6,362 nt of DNA from Planctomycetota bacterium (lineage in GTDB: Bacteria > Planctomycetota > Planctomycetia > Gemmatales > Gemmataceae), in assembly GCA_018970845.1 (NCBI GenBank), contig JAGWVO010000213.1:1-6362 (forward strand), in the 5' to 3' direction. Every line of letters begins with the position of its first letter. Position 1 is the stretch's first letter. The position numbers and the translations under genes were made by a program. The notes beneath the pieces are model-generated. The model had not been told where the DNA came from. It saw nothing but the letters and a program-made list of their open reading frames with translations, and did not search any database. This document shows positions 1-5,808 of this stretch, piece after piece.

Positions 1-976
1 GCTCAAGGCTGGCCACCATCGATAGGCCCGCCACCCCGATGCCCATGAGCACGATCCCGTAGGCCATGCCGGCGATCTCGCTCACCCGCTTCGCCATGCC
101 CCTGTAGGCGCCGTTCACCATGGCGAGCACGAAGCCCACGAAGGTGAACACCAGGAAGTTGTTGCGTTCGTCAAACCCGAGGAAATCGCGGTTGAGCAGG
201 GCCAGGGTCGACTCGAACCCGGCGAATCCGACCGTGGCGAGGAAGAAGACGAGGATCACCGGGCCGACGCCGGGATCGGACAGCACCGCCATGAAGGCGC
301 GCGCGTCGAAGATGCGTCGAGCCGCGCTGTGGCCCCCGGGAACGCGCGTTTCAGGCAACTTGACCAGGGCGAAGAGAAACGCCGCCATCGAAAGCACCGA
401 GGCGAGGGCGCCCGTGGCCCACGGCGTGCCGGGAGCCAAGTAAAGCGCCCCCGCTCCCAGGAGCGGACCGAAGGTGAAGCCGATTCCAAACGCCGCCCCG
501 ATGAGGGCCATGCCCCCCCTTCGTTCCTCGGGACCGGTTGAATCGGCGATCACCGCCTGCGCGGTGGAGATGGTGGCCCCGGCGATGCCCGCGCCGGCGC
601 GCGAGACGAAAAGCAGCAGCAGCGCCCCCAAGGCTTCTGATGCGGGATCCATCGATGAGGCATAACCGAACAGGGCATAGGCGCCCACCGAACCCAGCAG
701 GCCGAGCAGGAGCACGGGCCTCCGTCCGATCCTGTCCGAAAGCCTTCCCCAGGCGGGCGCGAACAGGAACTGCATCAGGGAAAAGGATGACATGAGGAGC
801 CCGAGCACGATTCCCGCCACCACGCCGCCCGCCTCGGCTCCAATGGCGGGCTTGACGAACCGGTCGCCATAGACGGGCAGCAGCGGCAGGACGATGCCGA
901 ATCCAAGCAGGTCGATGAAAACGACCACGAATACCAACAGCTTGGCGGCGCGGGAGGCGGAAGCGTTTTCGGGCAT
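1..976 (-). CDS. MFS drug-efflux-type transporter (TetA-like, DHA1), C-terminus missing
   Basis: An inner-membrane proton-coupled efflux transporter is predicted; the substrate is unknown. The reading frame is open for 325 codons from the ATG at 976 and runs off the left edge, so roughly the last 75-90 residues of a usual ~400-residue protein are missing. Helix 1 carries FIDLLGFGIVLPLLPVY (about residues 20-36) with an acidic residue (D22) as in tetracycline and multidrug antiporters. MFS motif A is seen as GRLSDRIGRR (77-86) between helices 2 and 3, and motif C as GIGFTFGPLLGA (164-175) in helix 5. A polar central loop (about 208-225) separates the two halves, and helix 7 starts near residue 236. 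The start is supported by GAGG six bases upstream (983-986 on the plus strand). The gene is divergent from the exonuclease gene across 124 bp. Motif A and C place it in the DHA1 group with good confidence. Whether it confers resistance or exports a metabolite cannot be told. Confidence 0.9.
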   Translation of the reverse strand, partial: MPENASASRAAKLLVFVVVFIDLLGFGIVLPLLPVYGDRFVKPAIGAEAGGVVAGIVLGLLMSSFSLMQFLFAPAWGRLSDRIGRRPVLLLGLLGSVGAYALFGYASSMDPASEALGALLLLFVSRAGAGIAGATISTAQAVIADSTGPEERRGGMALIGAAFGIGFTFGPLLGAGALYLAPGTPWATGALASVLSMAAFLFALVKLPETRVPGGHSAARRIFDARAFMAVLSDPGVGPVILVFFLATVGFAGFESTLALLNRDFLGFDERNNFLVFTFVGFVLAMVNGAYRGMAKRVSEIAGMAYGIVLMGIGVAGLSMVASLE

Positions 977-1100
977 GGGGAACCTCGGCAATGACAGCAG
1001 TAGTTGTAGCGTATCAGCGCTCGTCGGGCATACGGGCCCACCACTTTGCCCTGTTCATCCGTACAATGCGGCGGACATGCCAATTCAGGGAGGAAGCTTC
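977..1100. promoter_or_regulatory. Divergent intergenic region, candidate -10 for the exonuclease gene
   Basis: This 124-bp gap separates two divergent genes and so should hold promoters in both directions. On the plus strand TACAAT (1062-1067) matches five of six positions of a sigma70 -10 box, but there is no good -35 at 16-18 bp upstream. Transcription from it would start near 1074, which would make an ATG at 1077 nearly leaderless and gives the ATG at 1101 a short leader. No clear promoter was seen for the minus-strand MFS gene, and no obvious operator palindrome. This is inference from weak motifs only. Confidence 0.25.
1087..1094 (+). promoter_or_regulatory. Ribosome binding site fixing the exonuclease start
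   Basis: AGGGAGGA lies seven bases ahead of the ATG at 1101. Earlier in-frame ATGs exist at 1077 and 894. The 894 start would place the N-terminus inside the MFS gene, and neither has a comparable site. The chosen start leaves the first catalytic motif (FDVET) at residues 17-21, a usual position for this family. Confidence 0.75.
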
Positions 1101-1919
1101 ATGGCGGGAAACGGCGGATGTTCCAAGTTGGATATCGGATGGATCGTCTTCGATGTCGAAACCGTTGTCGATGGCGAACTTCTGGCCCGTTGCCTGTATC
1201 CCGGCCTTTCACCCGAGGAAGCGGCCGCCGCTGAAACGGAACGGGTGCTCAAGAAATCCGGCGGGGACTCCACCTTCGTGCCCCATACCTTCCAAAAGCC
1301 GGTGATCATTTGCGTCCTGCGGGTGGACAAGTCCCATGCCCTGGAAAAAATCACCTGCCTCGACGCCCCGCAGTTCCGCCCCTCGGTGATCGTGAACCAG
1401 TTCTGGCAAGGCGTTTGCCAGGTTCCCGACGCCGCGCTCGTGAGTTTCAACGGCAGGGGATTCGACCTTCCGGTTTTGGAACTTGCCGCCTTCGACCACG
1501 GCATCGACATCCGCAGTTACTGGCCTCGTCGGGGCAGGTTCAAGCCAAACCACCACATCGACTTGCAGGAGGAGTTCAGCAATTACGGCACGGCAAGGGT
1601 TTACGGCGGGCTCAACATGCTCGCCAAGCGCCTCGGCCTGCCGGGCAAGCAGGGCATCAAGGGCGACGATGTTTCGGCGCTTGTGGCCGCCGGCAGGCTC
1701 GACCGCGTCGCCGGCTACTGCGTCTGCGACACGCTCGACACCTACTTTGTGTTCCTGAGGCATGAACGGGTTTGCGGCCGTGTCAGCCCCGATCAGGAGG
1801 CGGAACTTCGCAGGGTGGCCGTGCGCGTGGCCAGGGAGCAGGCGCTGAACTACCCGGGCGTGGCCGAATATCTCGACGCGCTCGACTTTTACCCTGTCAA
1901 GACATCGGTCAGCGCTTGA
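1101..1919 (+). CDS. PolB-like predicted 3'-5' exonuclease (DNA_pol_B_exo2 family, DEDDy)
   Basis: A 272-residue stand-alone 3'-5' exonuclease related to the proofreading domain of family B DNA polymerases; it lacks any polymerase domain. It should degrade single-stranded or mismatched DNA ends in the cytoplasm using two metal ions, but the physiological substrate of this family is not established. Exo I is FDVET with D18 and E20. Exo II is SFNGRGFDLP with N117 and D122. Exo III is YCVCD with Y206 and D210, which makes it DEDDy. Further family-typical segments are HHIDLQEEFSNYG (from residue 151, D154), a GLPGKQGIKGDDV block with L180-P-G-K183, and TYFVFLR after exo III. All catalytic residues are present, so it is probably active. 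It is a single gene, divergent from the MFS gene and convergent with the dehydrogenase, whose stop codon lies 11 bp inside this gene. No repair gene is adjacent to give a role. Confidence 0.9.
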   Translation: MAGNGGCSKLDIGWIVFDVETVVDGELLARCLYPGLSPEEAAAAETERVLKKSGGDSTFVPHTFQKPVIICVLRVDKSHALEKITCLDAPQFRPSVIVNQFWQGVCQVPDAALVSFNGRGFDLPVLELAAFDHGIDIRSYWPRRGRFKPNHHIDLQEEFSNYGTARVYGGLNMLAKRLGLPGKQGIKGDDVSALVAAGRLDRVAGYCVCDTLDTYFVFLRHERVCGRVSPDQEAELRRVAVRVAREQALNYPGVAEYLDALDFYPVKTSVSA

Positions 1920-2811
1920 ATCCCGAAATGTGTTCGAGAGCGAGGATCAGCGATTGCGTTCCCTTGCGGCCCAGACCCTGTCCTTGCACGGCCAGGTAAA
2001 GCTGGTGCACCAAGGCCAACCCGGGAACGACCAAGCCCATCGCCTTGGCCTCCGCCAAGGCGATACCCATGTCCTTGATGAAGTGCTCGACGAAGAATCC
2101 GGGTTCGTAATCCCCCTTGAGAATCCGCGGCCCGAGGTTGTTGAGCGACCAGCTGCCGGCCGCTCCCCCGCCCACGGTTTGCAGGACCTTCTCCACATCC
2201 AACCCGGCCTTGAAGGCGTACATGAGGGCCTCGCACACCCCCACCATGTTCCCGGCGATCAGGATCTGGTTCACCATCTTGGTGTGCTGGCCCGACCCTA
2301 CAGGCCCCTGGTGAATGATGCTTTTTCCCATGCATTCAAACAGGGGGCGGATTGCCTCAACCACCGCCGTCTCGCCTCCGACCATGATCGAAAGTGCGGC
2401 GTTCCGGGCGCCGATGTCCCCTCCGCTGACGGGCGCGTCGAGCGAAAACAGGCCCTTCGCCTTCGCCGCGGCGTCGATCTCCCGGGCCAGCGAAGGTTCG
2501 CTCGTCGTCATGTCCACGATCACGGATTCGGGCTTGGCTCCGGCCAAGGCGCCCTTCGGCCCGAGGATGACTTCCCGCACATCCGCGGGGAAGCCGACGA
2601 TCGAGAACACGACATCCGACTTTTCCGCCACTTCCCGGGGGCTCGCGGCCCATTCGGCTCCCTTGGCGACGAGGTCGGCGGCCTTGTCCCGGGTGCGGCT
2701 GTAGATGGTGGCCTTGTACCCTTTCGAGATCAGGTGCCCGCACATCGAGCGGCCCATCACCCCGGTGCCAATCCAGCCGATCCGTGTGGTTCCCGGTGCC
2801 GCGACGCGCAT
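1909..2811 (-). CDS. NAD(P)-dependent beta-hydroxyacid dehydrogenase (3-hydroxyisobutyrate dehydrogenase / GarR-type)
   Basis: A 300-residue cytosolic oxidoreductase that interconverts a beta- or gamma-hydroxyacid and its semialdehyde or keto form. It has full family length and all hallmarks. The Rossmann dinucleotide motif GTGVMG is at 15-20. The substrate-binding DAPVSGG is at 125-131. The catalytic segment GSGQHTKMVNQ has K178 and N181. The C-terminal all-helical domain holds GDYEPGFFVEHFIKDMG (about 233-249). The end of the second beta strand reads YSRT (37-40). An Arg-Thr pair here, rather than an Asp, usually goes with NADP(H) preference in glyoxylate/succinic semialdehyde reductase-like members; this is inference. 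The ATG at 2811 has AAAGGAA (2819-2825) seven bases upstream. The gene is transcribed alone, divergent from the phosphoesterase gene, and its last codons overlap the exonuclease gene tail to tail. The exact substrate (3-hydroxyisobutyrate, tartronate semialdehyde, glyoxylate or succinic semialdehyde) cannot be set from context. Confidence 0.93.
   Translation of the reverse strand: MRVAAPGTTRIGWIGTGVMGRSMCGHLISKGYKATIYSRTRDKAADLVAKGAEWAASPREVAEKSDVVFSIVGFPADVREVILGPKGALAGAKPESVIVDMTTSEPSLAREIDAAAKAKGLFSLDAPVSGGDIGARNAALSIMVGGETAVVEAIRPLFECMGKSIIHQGPVGSGQHTKMVNQILIAGNMVGVCEALMYAFKAGLDVEKVLQTVGGGAAGSWSLNNLGPRILKGDYEPGFFVEHFIKDMGIALAEAKAMGLVVPGLALVHQLYLAVQGQGLGRKGTQSLILALEHISGFKR
2039..2064. repeat. 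Perfect 11-bp inverted repeat inside the dehydrogenase gene
   Basis: The arms at 2039-2049 and 2054-2064 are exact reverse complements around a 4-base loop (CTCC on plus, GGAG on minus). The site sits about 120 bp past the exonuclease stop and within the last quarter of the dehydrogenase gene, where it encodes an Ala/Lys-rich stretch (residues about 250-258). No T-run follows on either strand, so it is not a standard intrinsic terminator. It may be a by-product of Ala/Lys codons or may stabilise 3' ends of one of the two converging transcripts. Confidence 0.5.
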
Positions 2812-2988
2812 GATGGTTTTCCTTTCGTGTGAATGGTTGCCGTTGGGCTAGGCTACCGCTGGAAGGTTCCGAGGCAACCGGGAATGCGAAGTTCGCCCGT
2901 TGGCTGTTTTCTTCATCACGCCTTCTTGCCTGCCCGCTAAGTCAAACTAGGGGACTTTCGCGGAGTTCCGTTTCTGGAGAAAACGCCC
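2812..2988. promoter_or_regulatory. Divergent intergenic region between dehydrogenase and phosphoesterase genes
   Basis: This 177-bp gap separates divergent starts. Toward the dehydrogenase, a weak sigma70-like pair is readable on the minus strand: TTGCCT (2872-2877) and TAGCCT (2850-2855) with a 16-bp spacer, about 39 bp before the ATG. Toward the phosphoesterase only a ribosome site is clear: GGAGA at 2976-2980, eight bases before the ATG at 2989. No strong -10 was seen in that direction. No palindromic operator stands out. The promoter call is tentative. Confidence 0.25.
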
Positions 2989-4539
2989 ATGCGGTTCGCC
3001 TTGCCGGCCCTAGTGCTATCTTTTTCCATTGTCGGGCTTCTCGTGGCGCAATCCTCCCCCGTGCCGGCCAAGGCCAAGGACGAATCCGCCAAGGCGGCGG
3101 GCGCGCCGGCATCCAAGCCGCCCGAAAAAGCCCCGGCGGGCCAATCCAAGCCGCCTGAGCCCGCCAAGGCGGAAGGCCAGCTTCCCAAAACCGAGAAATC
3201 CGCCAACCGGTTCTCCCCGACTTCCCGTCCGGAAAGGCTGGTGCTGACATTGCTTGAGCACCCGCAGTCCCGTATGGGGCTCTCCTGGCGTACCGACGCG
3301 ACGGTGTCCACCGGCCTCGTGCAGGTGGGGCCGGCCCTCGATTCCGGATATGCGATGAAAACTCATGCGGAGAAAGGCACTGGAGGCTTTCGCTCGCTGA
3401 AGGCCCGCACGGAAACGGTCGAGGCCGGCGGTGAAAAAGCCAACTACCACAAGGTGGCCATTGAGGAATTGGAACCGGGCAGGTTGTACGCCTACCGCGC
3501 CGGCGATGGTCGGAACTGGTCGGAGTGGCACCAGTTCCGGCCGGCGAGGACGGGTTCGCGCCCTTTCCGCTTCGTGTATTTCGGTGACGCCCAAAACGAT
3601 GTGCTCGACCTCTGGTCGCGGGTGATCCGGCAGGCCGACAGGTTCCGGCCCGATTTCATGATCCATGCCGGCGACCTCGTCAACCGTGGCGAGAACGATT
3701 CGGATTGGGGTGAGTGGCATGCCGCCGGAGGCTGGATCCACGCCACCGTGCCCGGCCTGCCGACGCCCGGCAATCATGAATATTCCGGAGCCATCTCGTT
3801 GCCGGGAATGGCGCGCAAGGCTCGCCTGACGCCGCATTGGAACGCCCAGTTCAACTTGCCGGCCAACGGCGCCCCCGGGCTGGAGGGAACCTGCTATTAC
3901 CTCGACTACCAGAACACGCGGTTCATTTCCCTCAACACCAACGAGAAGGACCGGTTCGAGGCCCAGGCCGCATGGCTCGACTCGGTGCTGGGGGCCAACC
4001 ATTGCCGCTGGACCATCGTGACCTTCCACCATCCGGTATATTCCTCCGCCCGCAAGCGCGACAACGCCGAGGTGAGGTCGTTCTTCCGCCCGGTCATCGA
4101 GAAGTACAAGGTCGATCTCGTTCTTCAGGGACACGACCACAGCTACGGACGAAGCGGCCTGATGGCGGGCGCCGAATCCGCCGACGGCAGCGACGCGGCC
4201 GCCCGGGGCGACACCGTCTATGTGGTCTCGGTGAGCGGCCCGAAGATGTACGATGTCGACGACCGCGCCTGGATGGATGTCCGTGGCGACCAGACCCAGC
4301 TTTTCCAGGTGATCGATGTGTCGGCTGATGCGATCAAGTACGAGGCGCACACGGCCACGGGCGTGAGGTTCGACGCGTTCGAGATCCGCCGCGAGGGCGG
4401 GCGCAACCGCCTGGTGCAGCCGGGCGAGCGTCCGTCGTCGGAATCCTCCGCGCCGGTGCTGTGGCTGGCCGCGGCGCTGGTGGTGCTGGTGCCAGCCGGC
4501 CTTCTCGCCTTTCGGGCAAGCAGAAACCAACTCGCCTGA
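2989..4539 (+). CDS. Exported, membrane-tethered purple acid phosphatase-like metallophosphoesterase
   Basis: A 516-residue two-metal phosphoesterase predicted to act outside the cytoplasm. Residues 1 to about 21 form a signal peptide or signal anchor (h-region about 4-20). Residues about 24-70 are a Lys/Ala/Pro-rich low-complexity linker. A beta-sandwich like the purple acid phosphatase N-terminal domain spans about 82-186 and ends in YAYRAGDGRNWSEWHQF. The calcineurin-like domain (about 192-420) has all five metal motifs: GD at 199-200 (D200), GDLVN with D229, GNHE with N262 and H263, VTFHH with H347, and GHDH with H382 and H384. The usual GDxxY tyrosine is Asn232 here, so the enzyme should lack the purple tyrosine-iron colour. 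The protein has only two cysteines (C302, C339), which could pair. Residues about 489-508 are a hydrophobic helix followed by a short basic tail, suggesting a C-terminal membrane anchor. Substrate is unknown: phosphomonoesters, diesters or nucleotides are possible. The start is set by GGAGA eight bases upstream and by the signal peptide. Confidence 0.92.
   Translation: MRFALPALVLSFSIVGLLVAQSSPVPAKAKDESAKAAGAPASKPPEKAPAGQSKPPEPAKAEGQLPKTEKSANRFSPTSRPERLVLTLLEHPQSRMGLSWRTDATVSTGLVQVGPALDSGYAMKTHAEKGTGGFRSLKARTETVEAGGEKANYHKVAIEELEPGRLYAYRAGDGRNWSEWHQFRPARTGSRPFRFVYFGDAQNDVLDLWSRVIRQADRFRPDFMIHAGDLVNRGENDSDWGEWHAAGGWIHATVPGLPTPGNHEYSGAISLPGMARKARLTPHWNAQFNLPANGAPGLEGTCYYLDYQNTRFISLNTNEKDRFEAQAAWLDSVLGANHCRWTIVTFHHPVYSSARKRDNAEVRSFFRPVIEKYKVDLVLQGHDHSYGRSGLMAGAESADGSDAAARGDTVYVVSVSGPKMYDVDDRAWMDVRGDQTQLFQVIDVSADAIKYEAHTATGVRFDAFEIRREGGRNRLVQPGERPSSESSAPVLWLAAALVVLVPAGLLAFRASRNQLA
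3086..3172 (+). repeat. Short direct repeats encoding the Lys/Ala/Pro linker
   Basis: A 15-bp unit beginning ATCCAAGCCGCC occurs at 3111-3125 and 3144-3158 (33 bp apart, one base different). CCGCCAAGGCGG occurs at 3086-3097 and 3161-3172 (75 bp apart). Both spacings are whole codons. At protein level this gives two imperfect copies of SKPPExAxAGQ (residues 42-52 and 53-64). The pattern suggests the extended linker grew by local duplication. Confidence 0.6.
3507..3543 (+). repeat. Long inverted repeat inside the phosphoesterase gene
   Basis: CGGAACTGG (3511-3519) and CCAGTTCCG (3531-3539) are exact reverse complements with an 11-base loop. Pairing extends outward over 3507-3510 with 3540-3543, using two G-C and two G-T pairs, for a stem of up to 13 bp. 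It lies at the junction between the N-terminal beta-sandwich and the catalytic domain. No T-run follows. It could slow translation between domains or be chance in GC-rich sequence. Confidence 0.45.
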
Positions 4540-4616
4540 GCGGGCGTGAATTCCCTACAACCGGTCTTTTCTTCACGACCCCGCACTTGGGCGATTTCAC
4601 CAACCATTGTCATGAT

Positions 4617-4636
4617 GAAAGCCTCAAAAGGCTTTC
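4617..4636 (+). terminator. Perfect 8-bp hairpin, possible weak terminator
   Basis: GAAAGCCT (4617-4624) and AGGCTTTC (4629-4636) pair exactly around the tetraloop CAAA, 77 bp after the phosphoesterase stop. A run of T residues, as in a classical intrinsic terminator, does not follow on the plus strand. Its intergenic place and compact form fit an RNA 3' end or a binding site, but termination is not shown by the sequence. Confidence 0.3.
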
Positions 4637-4686
4637 GCGACCGATCATTTGATGCCGATAATTCCCCGGGTGGATGGCCTCAATCT

Positions 4687-4692
4687 GGGAAG
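4687..4692 (+). promoter_or_regulatory. Ribosome binding site fixing the esterase start
   Basis: GGGAAG ends eight bases before the ATG at 4701. An in-frame ATG at 4674 has only a G-rich run directly next to it, with bad spacing. Starting at 4701 also puts the single Arg at position 2, directly ahead of the hydrophobic core of the signal peptide, as expected for a Sec signal. Confidence 0.6.
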
Positions 4693-4700
4693 CGGCGGGC

Positions 4701-5783
4701 ATGCGAATTTGTTGGGCCTGGTGGGTCCTGGCCGTGGCCATGGTGTTTCCCGCCGCGGTTTCCGCGGAATGGCCCCCCTTTGCCTCCATTGTCCGCAAGG
4801 GCGAACTGAACCGTCTCAACCGTCGCCTCGCGGGTGAGGTGATCGACTACACGGCCAACCACGGCGTCAATCGCCGAATTTACTCCCGCTCGCTCGAGCA
4901 GTACCGCGACATCTATGTCTACCTGCCTCCCGGCTACACGCCCGATCGCCGGTATCCGGTCATGTTCTGGATGCACGCCTACTCCAACGATGAATGCGAC
5001 TTTCTCCGGACGGTGGCTCCCCATCTCGACGACGCGATGGCGCGCGGCGACATGCCCCCGACGATCCTTGTCGCGATCGACGGCACCGTCAGCGGCGAGT
5101 GCCGGCTCATTCCCCAGGCCACATTCTTCACCAACAGCCGCCTCGGCCGGTTCGAGGATCATGTGATGGTGGATGTCTGGGATTTCGTCCATGACCGTTA
5201 CTCGATCAACCCCGATCCGCGCGCGCATGTGATGGGTGGCGCCAGCATGGGAGGCAGCGCCGCCTACCGCATGGCCATCCGGTACCGCGACCGCGTCGGC
5301 AACGCCCTGGGTATTTTCCCGGCCTTGAACCTCCGTTACATGGATTGCCGGGGTGGCCTCCTTGGCAACTTCCGTCCCGAATGCGACCGCCTCAGGGAGG
5401 ATTTCAGCCAGCACAGCCTCGCCGCGGCGCGTTACTTCGGCTTCATTCCGGTGCCCATGAAGATCCTGCTGAGGCCCATGATCAATCCTCGCAACGCCAG
5501 GGACTTTGTCAGCGATGAAAACCCCTACGAACTCATCGACTCCCTCGGGCTGAAACCCGGGGAGTTGGGGATGTTCGCCGCGTATGGCACCCGCGACCAG
5601 TTCAACATGGACGCCCAGGTGGAAAGTTTCGCGCACAGGGCCGGGCAACGGGGCCTCGAAATGACCGTCATTCGCCGCAAGGGGGCCCGCCACGACCGCA
5701 TGGCGGCGCTGTCCTTCGTTCCGGATGTGGTGGCTTGGCTGCGCGGGCGCCTGCCCGACGACGGCGCTCCGCCTGAACGGTAA
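4701..5783 (+). CDS. Secreted alpha/beta-hydrolase, putative esterase (esterase D / PF00756 type)
   Basis: A 360-residue exported serine hydrolase. Residues 1-22 are a Sec signal peptide ending PAAVSA, with likely cleavage before EWPP. The fold opens with IYVYLPPGY (about 71-79) and MFWMHAYSN, the usual strand and oxyanion segment of the family. The nucleophile elbow is GASMGG at 180-185 with Ser182. The acid is probably Asp299 in YGTRDQ and the base His331 in GARHDRM, completing a Ser-Asp-His triad. Between the Ser and the Asp is a long region (about 216-275) that could form a lid. The mature part has four cysteines (99, 134, 216, 228), an even number as expected for disulphides outside the cytoplasm. 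Relatives include S-formylglutathione hydrolases, feruloyl and acetyl-xylan esterases, enterochelin esterases and mycolyltransferases; the signal peptide excludes the first. The substrate cannot be set. MarC follows after 25 bp, so the two are probably co-transcribed. Confidence 0.88.
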   Translation: MRICWAWWVLAVAMVFPAAVSAEWPPFASIVRKGELNRLNRRLAGEVIDYTANHGVNRRIYSRSLEQYRDIYVYLPPGYTPDRRYPVMFWMHAYSNDECDFLRTVAPHLDDAMARGDMPPTILVAIDGTVSGECRLIPQATFFTNSRLGRFEDHVMVDVWDFVHDRYSINPDPRAHVMGGASMGGSAAYRMAIRYRDRVGNALGIFPALNLRYMDCRGGLLGNFRPECDRLREDFSQHSLAAARYFGFIPVPMKILLRPMINPRNARDFVSDENPYELIDSLGLKPGELGMFAAYGTRDQFNMDAQVESFAHRAGQRGLEMTVIRRKGARHDRMAALSFVPDVVAWLRGRLPDDGAPPER

Positions 5784-5791
5784 CATGAAGC

Positions 5792-5799
5792 GGGAGGAG
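5792..5799 (+). promoter_or_regulatory. Ribosome binding site fixing the MarC start
   Basis: GGGAGGAG lies nine bases before the ATG at 5809. An in-frame ATG at 5785, one base after the esterase stop, would add eight charged or polar residues (MKREETRS) and would itself contain this site. The 5809 start puts the first helix at the N-terminus, as is usual in MarC proteins. Confidence 0.65.
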
Positions 5800-5808
5800 A
5801 CCCGCTCC

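Larger units (their letters stand above)
4540..4700. promoter_or_regulatory. Intergenic region before the esterase, with weak promoter and hairpin
   Basis: This 161-bp gap has no gene I can support. GATAAT (4657-4662) matches five of six positions of a sigma70 -10 box, with a poor -35 (TTCGCG, 4634-4639) 17 bp upstream. Transcription would begin near 4669, which would leave an ATG at 4674 with almost no leader and fits the downstream ATG at 4701. A hairpin at 4617-4636 lies just upstream. The region therefore may both end the phosphoesterase transcript and start an esterase-MarC transcript; read-through is also possible. Confidence 0.25.

Noticed and set aside
120..795. Several short plus-strand open frames at the left end
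   Set aside because: They are antisense to the MFS gene, are very rich in Arg, Ala and Pro, and match no family I know; the minus-strand frame carries the MFS motifs.
894..1100. N-terminal extension of the exonuclease to an ATG at 894
   Set aside because: The added 69 residues would overlap the MFS coding region and cover the divergent promoter gap; the ATG at 1101 has a strong ribosome site and fits the family.
1394..1425. Inverted repeat in the exonuclease gene (7-bp stem 1403-1409 with 1415-1421, outer GAACC/GGTTC)
   Set aside because: The stem is short or bulged and lies in conserved coding sequence, so chance is the simplest explanation.
1930..2832. Open frame of 300 codons on the plus strand, antisense to the dehydrogenase
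   Set aside because: The minus strand encodes a full-length dehydrogenase with every family motif; the plus-strand product has no recognisable domain and no ribosome site.
3016..4530. Long open frame of about 504 codons on the minus strand, antisense to the phosphoesterase
   Set aside because: It is the shadow of a GC-rich gene: the plus-strand frame has a signal peptide, all metal motifs and a ribosome site, while the antisense translation is rich in Arg, Gly and His and shows no recognisable domain.
4753..4767. Two CCGCGG palindromes separated by TTT in the esterase signal-peptide region
   Set aside because: Six-base GC palindromes are common in such GC-rich DNA and these encode ordinary signal-peptide residues.
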